A DNA stretch of 64,000 bases from Paenibacillus flagellatus (GTDB lineage: Bacteria; Bacillota; Bacilli; Paenibacillales; NBRC-103111), in assembly GCF_003217775.1 (NCBI RefSeq), contig NZ_QJVJ01000004.1, positions 310,001 to 374,000 on the forward strand, given 5' to 3'. Both the position numbers and the translations under genes were made by a program. Below, piece after piece: positions 58,990-64,000 of the stretch; position 1 is the first letter of the stretch, and each line of letters starts with the position of its first letter. A model generated the notes under the pieces. The model did no database searches, had not been told where the DNA came from, and saw nothing but the letters and a program-made list of their open reading frames with translations.

Positions 58990-60429
58990 CTATTCCTGCA
59001 AATACGTATTCACCTTGTTTTGCACCGTCTTGGCGACTTCCTCGGCCGACTTCTGGCCGGTGAAAAACGGCGCGGCTTCCTGCTCGATGATCGACGTTAC
59101 GCGCGGGTCCGTCTCGGCGTAAACCCGAACGGAAGACAAATACCCTTCGATTTTGTCGATGTCTTCCTGCTTCGGCGTCGTCGGGGAAAACTCTTTGCCG
59201 TCGATCATCAGCCTCATTTTGTTTTTGTTCGATTCGCTGCCGATCTCCTTCAGCTGCTCCTGGCGTTCCCGGCTCGCCTTCTTGTTGACCGCGAACCCGA
59301 ACAGCTCCCTCGATTTCTGGATATCCTCGGAAAGCATGAATTTGACGAATTCCCACGCTTCCTTCTTATGCGCCGACTTCGCGTTGATCGACAGCAGCGT
59401 GTCCGACGTGAACGACAGCCCTTTCGCATCGGCCGCCGTCGGCAAGCCGTACATCGTCCCTTTGCCGTCGAATTTCATCTGCTGCACCATGATCAAATCG
59501 TCGTAGCCGAGCGGGTTGGCGCTTTGGAACAGGACGTTCGCCCGGTCGAGCTTCTCGGAGGTGACGAGCTTCGAGTCCGACATCGCCTTGCTCAGCTGGA
59601 GCAGCTCGGTAAACGTCTGCGTATCGAACTTCTTCGAGGCGGTATCGACGAGCTTGCCGAAGCTCGAGTTGACCATCAGCGCGAACAAAGCGGGCGCGTC
59701 GGTGCCGGCCAGCGCGTATGCGTCCGGCAAGCCGTCCTTGTTCGCGTCTTTCGCGAGCGGCTCGACCGCAGTGCGAAAATCGTTCCACGACCAAGTCTTG
59801 TCGTCGAACTTGGCGTTCGCGAGCGCCGCCGTATTGCCGTGCAGCATGTTAAGCGACAGCTTCGCGGGCAAGGCGTACAGGCCGCTTTTGTAGTTCATCG
59901 CGTCGAGCACGTTCGTGTAATAATCGTCTCGCTTGAACGACGGGTCGTTTTTCATCTGGTCGGCCAAATTTTCCAGCAGCTTCTTGTCGGCATATTTCTT
60001 GTACGGAAAGTTGCCGTCGGTCACGATGATGTCCGAGCCTTTGCCGCTCATCAGCTCGGTGTTGACGCCGGTCGTGAACTTCTCCAAATCTTTAGGGTCC
60101 GGCTTGGCGCCAGCCCGGACCATCACCTTGTTGCCGCCCTCCGGCTTCGGAGCGGCGACGTACTCCTTGATGTCGACTTTCACGTTCGGGTGGCTTTCCT
60201 CGAACTTTTGCTTCGCCAGCTCCAGCAGCCGGTTCGACGTCATGACCGACAGCGTGAGCGTCACTTGCCCGGAAGACTGGCCGGTCGCGACGCCCGCCCC
60301 CCCGTCCGGGGAAGCGCCTTTGTCCGCAGCGCCTCCCGACGCCCCCGTGCTTCCTCCGCAGGCCGTCAGCGCCGTCATCGACAGCAGGACGCCGCCGGTC
60401 AGCGCGGTTTGAATCGTTTTTTTCCACAT
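58990..60429 (-). CDS. Sugar-type extracellular solute-binding lipoprotein
   Basis: This 479-residue lipoprotein (lipobox ALTACGGS, Cys near 24) has a Gly/Ser/Ala linker and then a family 1 solute-binding fold (QKFEESHPNVKVDIKEYVAA near 75). WEFVKFMLSEDIQK near 370 is typical of carbohydrate binders. The start at 60427-60429 follows AAAGGGTGATCG. It is the last gene of the operon, starting 7 bp after the MacB-core-like gene. The ligand is unknown. Confidence 0.88.
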   Translation of the reverse strand: MWKKTIQTALTGGVLLSMTALTACGGSTGASGGAADKGASPDGGAGVATGQSSGQVTLTLSVMTSNRLLELAKQKFEESHPNVKVDIKEYVAAPKPEGGNKVMVRAGAKPDPKDLEKFTTGVNTELMSGKGSDIIVTDGNFPYKKYADKKLLENLADQMKNDPSFKRDDYYTNVLDAMNYKSGLYALPAKLSLNMLHGNTAALANAKFDDKTWSWNDFRTAVEPLAKDANKDGLPDAYALAGTDAPALFALMVNSSFGKLVDTASKKFDTQTFTELLQLSKAMSDSKLVTSEKLDRANVLFQSANPLGYDDLIMVQQMKFDGKGTMYGLPTAADAKGLSFTSDTLLSINAKSAHKKEAWEFVKFMLSEDIQKSRELFGFAVNKKASRERQEQLKEIGSESNKNKMRLMIDGKEFSPTTPKQEDIDKIEGYLSSVRVYAETDPRVTSIIEQEAAPFFTGQKSAEEVAKTVQNKVNTYLQE

Positions 60430-60436
60430 GATTCGA

Positions 60437-61897
60437 TCACCCTTTCGTTTCGATTCGATAATGGGGAAGCGGCGCTCCCCGTTCGTCCGCTTCCGTTTCC
60501 GCCGCCTCGTCCGCCGCAGGCGCCGCGTTCCGTTCGCCCGTCCCCGACCAGGCCGCGAGCGCGAACAGGACGCCGAAGGCGAGCAGATGCTTCGCCCCGA
60601 AGGCATAGTCGGCCCCGATCCAGCGGACCGCCGCCAGCGTCAGCAGCAGCGAGGCCGCGAAGCCGGCCGCCAGCCGGACGAGCCGGACGTCGGCCGCGAC
60701 CCCCGCCGCCGACCAGCCGCGCACGCCGATCCACAGGAGCGGCAGTCCGGCGAACGCGCCGACGGCGGTAAGCCGGCCGACGAGCATATCGACCCGGTCG
60801 CGGACGAGCTCCCCCGGCGACGGGACGTAGCCCAATCCGCTCACTTGGCGTACCCAATAGTCGCGCCACAGATCGCGATAAAACGTCCAATCGATCAGCT
60901 CGTCGGGGACGAGGTCGGGCGGGACGTAATAGCGGTGGCGGATCGCTAGTCCGATCGCCGCCGCGCATGCCGCCAGAGCCGCAAGCGCGAGCGCGTCCGC
61001 CGCAAGCGGGATGCGGTGGCGCCGGACGACGTCGGGCCAGTCGGCGACGGCCAGTCCGCGGCGGAACAGGCCGTACGCCCGTCTGACGCGGACGATCGCG
61101 ATTCTCGCGCACCAGATCAGTGCGGCGGTGCCGGCGGCGGCCAGCAGCAGCCGCGGCTTCTGGCCGATCCACAGGCGATCGGCGGCGTAGTTGACGATCT
61201 TGTAACGGGACGGTTGCTTGCCGATCGCGATCAGCGCGGTTCGAACGTCGGCCGTCCCCGTCAAGACGCCCGACGGGCCCGCCTCCAGCTCGACGGTCGC
61301 GATCCGTGACGTCGGCTCCAGATCGGCCAGCGCCGTCGCCGGCACGAGCATATCCGGCGTGCCGTTGTCGGTCATCCGGTCGAGCATCGAGCCGGAATCG
61401 CCGTATACGCCGACGATGCGGAACGTGGCTCCCATCGTACGGACCGTCATGCCGACGACGTTCCTCGTGCGGAACAGCTTCTCCGCGAGCTCCTCGCTTA
61501 CGGCCGCTACGCGGCTCCGTTCCGCGACGGATTGGGGGGCGATGCCGCTTCCGGCGTACAGCCACGGCCGTCCGAACCGCTCGTACGATCCGCCGACGCC
61601 GATCAGATCGGCCTCGACCGCCGTATCGTCCGTCGCGACGCCGACCCGCTTCCGGGCGTAATACGCCGTCGGACGTCCCCACTCCTCGGCAAGCTCGTCG
61701 GCCTCCTCGATCGTCAGTCCCGCCGAGCCCGTCGGATCGGCGGCCGTGTCGACGTTGACGGACAGCTTGGTCAGCCCCGTCTCGCCGTTCGATCGGCTCC
61801 ACTGGGCGACCAGCGACTCGGCTATTCCGCTGCCGGCGACGAGCAGCAGCACGCCGGCGAATACGACCCATGACGTCAGACGGTCCCGCCGTCTCAT
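60437..61897 (-). CDS. Membrane protein with MacB-like periplasmic core, no ATPase
   Basis: This 486-residue protein has one N-terminal membrane helix (LTSWVVFAGVLLLVAGSGIA). An extracellular domain like the MacB/FtsX core follows (VGMTVRTMGATFRIVGVYGD near 145-165), then about five C-terminal helices (for example LLLAAAGTAALIWCARIAIV). The FtsX permease normally has three C-terminal helices after the core and an ATPase partner; neither is seen here. It starts 16 bp after the adaptor stop. Its mechanism is unknown. Confidence 0.6.
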   Translation of the reverse strand: MRRRDRLTSWVVFAGVLLLVAGSGIAESLVAQWSRSNGETGLTKLSVNVDTAADPTGSAGLTIEEADELAEEWGRPTAYYARKRVGVATDDTAVEADLIGVGGSYERFGRPWLYAGSGIAPQSVAERSRVAAVSEELAEKLFRTRNVVGMTVRTMGATFRIVGVYGDSGSMLDRMTDNGTPDMLVPATALADLEPTSRIATVELEAGPSGVLTGTADVRTALIAIGKQPSRYKIVNYAADRLWIGQKPRLLLAAAGTAALIWCARIAIVRVRRAYGLFRRGLAVADWPDVVRRHRIPLAADALALAALAACAAAIGLAIRHRYYVPPDLVPDELIDWTFYRDLWRDYWVRQVSGLGYVPSPGELVRDRVDMLVGRLTAVGAFAGLPLLWIGVRGWSAAGVAADVRLVRLAAGFAASLLLTLAAVRWIGADYAFGAKHLLAFGVLFALAAWSGTGERNAAPAADEAAETEADERGAPLPHYRIETKG

Positions 61898-61913
61898 GCC
61901 GACTCCCCCTTCC

Positions 61914-63086
61914 TCATGGCGCCATCATGACGCGGTCTCCGTCCGCGATCGACTTGCTCGTCGAGACGATGACGGAGTCGAGCGGCCCGAGCCCGCTTTC
62001 GATCGACGATTTCGAGTCGTCCGCGTCGCCGATCGTCACGGCCGACCGCTGCGCGTAAAATTCGTTGCCGAGCGGTCCCTTTTTCTCTTTCAGGACGAAG
62101 ACGTATTTGCCGTTCTCGTCTTCGCGGACCGCCGCGTTCGGCAGCAGCTGCCGGGACGGCGGCATCCGCTTCGAGACGGACAGCTCGCCCGGCTCCCCGC
62201 CCTTTAAGCGCGGATCCTTCAGCTCGACCTCGATTTCCTTGCGCGTCCCCGCGTTCACGGCGGCCTGTCCTCCGCCCGAGGCGGCCTCCGGATCGTCGAT
62301 GGCGCTTACTTTCCCCTTCAGCCGGGCGTTGTTCAGCGACGGCATGATAATGTCGACCTCGTCGCCGACGGCGACGTATTTCGCTTTCGCGGTATCGACC
62401 GTCGTCGCGAACCGGAAGCCGGCCGCCTCGTCCGTAATCCGCGCGACCGGACGGCCGCCCGGCAGCGGTAGTCCGGCCGACGCATTCAGCTCGGTTACGG
62501 TGCCCGTCACCGGCGATTTCAGCTCGGCGTCCCGTTCGAGCTGTCCCCGCAGCTGGGCGATTTTCCGCTCCTGAATTTGCAGGTCCAGCTTGGCGCTGTC
62601 GATATCGCGCTGGATCGAGCGGCTTTGCAGCTCGTTGCCGCTTTTTTGCGCCTCGACGAATTGGTTTTGCAGCTTCTCGATCGCGAGCTTCTTCTGCTCG
62701 TAGCGGGCTTCCTCGTCCAGCAGCGTGCCGCGCGTTTCGGCGGTCCGGAACGTGGCGATCGTCTGTCCGGCCGTCACCTTGTCGCCTTTCTCGACAAACA
62801 CCCGGTCGACCGTCCAACGGGTATCCGAGTTCAACTCGACCGTCTCCGCCACCGCGATCGTCCCCGAGCCGCTCACGTCGTGCGACAGCATGCCGGGGGC
62901 CGGCTTCTCGACCGTCACCTGCGGCAGCGAAACATGCAGCAGCGTATTGGAGAACAGCGTAAGCGACACCATCAGCAGCCCGAAAGCGAAGATCGCGTTG
63001 CGGACGATCCGTTTTCTCGCCGGCGTCGCGCCGCCGCGGTCCTTCGCGCCGTACATCCCCGGATGACCGGTCGTCTCCGTTTCCAT
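61914..63086 (-). CDS. HlyD/RND-type periplasmic adaptor (membrane fusion) protein
   Basis: This 390-residue protein has a single N-terminal membrane anchor (NAIFAFGLLMVSLTLFSNTLL near 30). It is followed by a biotinyl-lipoyl-like half (VSGSGTIAV, KGDKVTAGQTIATFRTAE), a coiled-coil hairpin (about 120-190) and a closing lipoyl half and beta-barrel (SPVTGTVTELNASAGLPLPG). Such adaptors bridge a MacB-type transporter and the envelope. The start follows GGAGGGGAGAACGGG. It lies upstream of the MacB-core-like gene. Confidence 0.88.
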   Translation of the reverse strand: METETTGHPGMYGAKDRGGATPARKRIVRNAIFAFGLLMVSLTLFSNTLLHVSLPQVTVEKPAPGMLSHDVSGSGTIAVAETVELNSDTRWTVDRVFVEKGDKVTAGQTIATFRTAETRGTLLDEEARYEQKKLAIEKLQNQFVEAQKSGNELQSRSIQRDIDSAKLDLQIQERKIAQLRGQLERDAELKSPVTGTVTELNASAGLPLPGGRPVARITDEAAGFRFATTVDTAKAKYVAVGDEVDIIMPSLNNARLKGKVSAIDDPEAASGGGQAAVNAGTRKEIEVELKDPRLKGGEPGELSVSKRMPPSRQLLPNAAVREDENGKYVFVLKEKKGPLGNEFYAQRSAVTIGDADDSKSSIESGLGPLDSVIVSTSKSIADGDRVMMAP

Positions 63087-63140
63087 CCCGTTCTCCCCTC
63101 CTTGTCTGTTGCGATCGTTCTCCCGTATGGTCCAAGAGCC

Positions 63141-64000
63141 TCACCCTTTGAGGCCCGACAGCTGGATCCCTTCGATCAAGTATTGCTCGGCGTACAGCAT
63201 GACGAGCAGCATCGGCGCCATATAGATGGCGCAGGCGGCGAACGCGACGCCCCTCTCCCCTTCGCCGATCGCCGACAAATAGACCGACAACGGCTGCTTG
63301 ATCGCATCGTCGAGAAACACGAGCGGCTGCTCGACCATGTTCCAGTTGTCGACGAATACGAGTATCGCGAGCGCGGCCAAGCCCGGCTTGCACATCGGCA
63401 GCACGATCTGCGCGAAAATGCGCAGATGGCCGGCTCCGTCCGCCCTCGCCGCTTCGACGTAGCCGTATGGGACGGCGCTCATGAACTGCCGCAGCAGGAA
63501 GACGCCGAACGCCCCGAATATGCCGGGCAGGACGATCGCCCCGAACGAGCCGAGCAGGCCGAGCTTCTCGGCGACGATGAAGTTCGGGACGAGCGTCACC
63601 TGGAACGGCATGAGCATCGTGACGATGTACGCGAAGAACAGCGGCTCCCGCAGCCGGAAGCGGAGCAGCGAGAACGCGTAGCCGGCGAGCGACGCGACGG
63701 CGAGCTGTCCCGCGATGATCGGAACCGTCATCCGGACGGAATTCCAGAACATCGTCAGAAACGGCTGTTTTTTGACGAGCACGTCGTAATATTGCGAAAG
63801 CGTCACCTTGTCCGGAATCCATTTCAAGTTCACGTACGAGCCGGTTACCCGCGGGTCCGACCGGTTCGCCCCGTCGGACGAGATGGCGGCGAAATTGACG
63901 CCGATTTCGCTTTCGGTCATGAGCGAATTCGTGAACGTAAGCGCGATCGGAAAGACGAACGCCGTCACGAGCGCCAGCAGCAGGCCGGTCAGCGCCGTTT
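63141..64000 (-). CDS. MalG-type carbohydrate ABC importer permease, 5' end beyond window
   Basis: This is a polytopic permease of the MalFGK type. At least 275 residues are visible, and the frame stays open to the window edge (the GTG at 63968 is probably internal to helix 1). Helices are evident, and the EAA-type ATPase-contact loop is AARADGAGHLRIFAQIVLPMCKPGL near residue 173 of the visible part. A long extracytoplasmic segment follows helix 1 (FAAISSDGANRSDPR). It is first in the operon order here. The partner MalF-type permease is presumably just outside the window. Confidence 0.88.
   Translation of the reverse strand, partial: TALTGLLLALVTAFVFPIALTFTNSLMTESEIGVNFAAISSDGANRSDPRVTGSYVNLKWIPDKVTLSQYYDVLVKKQPFLTMFWNSVRMTVPIIAGQLAVASLAGYAFSLLRFRLREPLFFAYIVTMLMPFQVTLVPNFIVAEKLGLLGSFGAIVLPGIFGAFGVFLLRQFMSAVPYGYVEAARADGAGHLRIFAQIVLPMCKPGLAALAILVFVDNWNMVEQPLVFLDDAIKQPLSVYLSAIGEGERGVAFAACAIYMAPMLLVMLYAEQYLIEGIQLSGLKG

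Overview
The window looks like a chromosomal segment of a high-GC, spore-former-type Firmicute, most likely Paenibacillaceae (Cohnella- or Paenibacillus-like). The evidence is Bacillota-style control (T-box, TPP riboswitch, CcpN, CsoR and Fur boxes, a cre), Gram-positive lipoproteins, SR1P and GapB homologues, and strong GGAGG ribosome sites. There are no rRNA or tRNA genes, no CRISPR array, no transposase and no prophage. Long antisense ORFs are shadows caused by high GC at third codon positions.

Layout. 1-1700: zinc uptake (znuA, start of znuC), with a sigma-A promoter and a candidate metal-repressor palindrome. 1730-4540: metG behind an AUG-specifier T-box, then yidD. 4557-9530: an iron-siderophore uptake locus, with the binding protein divergent from two permeases, an ATPase and a FhuF-like reductase, and two Fur boxes between them. 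9541-10599: a Gfo/Idh/MocA oxidoreductase. 10720-15364: a gluconeogenic control cluster (ppsR, ccpN, ppdK and an SR1P-like small ORF). 15512-19507: an ABC exporter, an Hsp20-like protein, a DinB/DUF1572-like protein and an alpha/beta hydrolase. 19634-29490: a glycan and lipid catabolic stretch with an oxidoreductase, a ceramidase-like protein, a giant heparinase II/III-like secreted protein, a solute-binding lipoprotein and an SGNH hydrolase. 29578-30687: gapB with tandem candidate CcpN boxes. 30799-31235: csoR. 31381-36531: thiamine operon thiF-E-S-G-O-D under a TPP riboswitch. 36684-48316: sugar epimerase-like protein, copA, ung, msrAB, a Pth2-like protein, two Nudix proteins, an oxidoreductase with an AraC regulator, a kinase-like protein, a VOC protein and an ECF sigma factor. 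48410-56067: aldehyde dehydrogenase divergent from a LacI regulator, two tiny membrane proteins and an Lhr helicase. 56307-58071: a Tat-secreted unknown protein with a cre upstream. 58072-58921: a gene-poor stretch with an inverted repeat, a 10-bp-period repeat tract and an orphan terminator. 58922-64000: an unusual operon joining a sugar-importer permease, an HlyD-type adaptor, a MacB-core-like membrane protein and a sugar-binding lipoprotein.

Two themes stand out. One is a CcpN circuit visible inside a single window: the regulator itself, PPDK with its regulatory kinase, an SR1P-like peptide translationally coupled to PPDK, and gapB, with CcpN-like boxes before the last two units. The other is the mixed importer/efflux-adaptor operon at the right edge, whose role I cannot assign.
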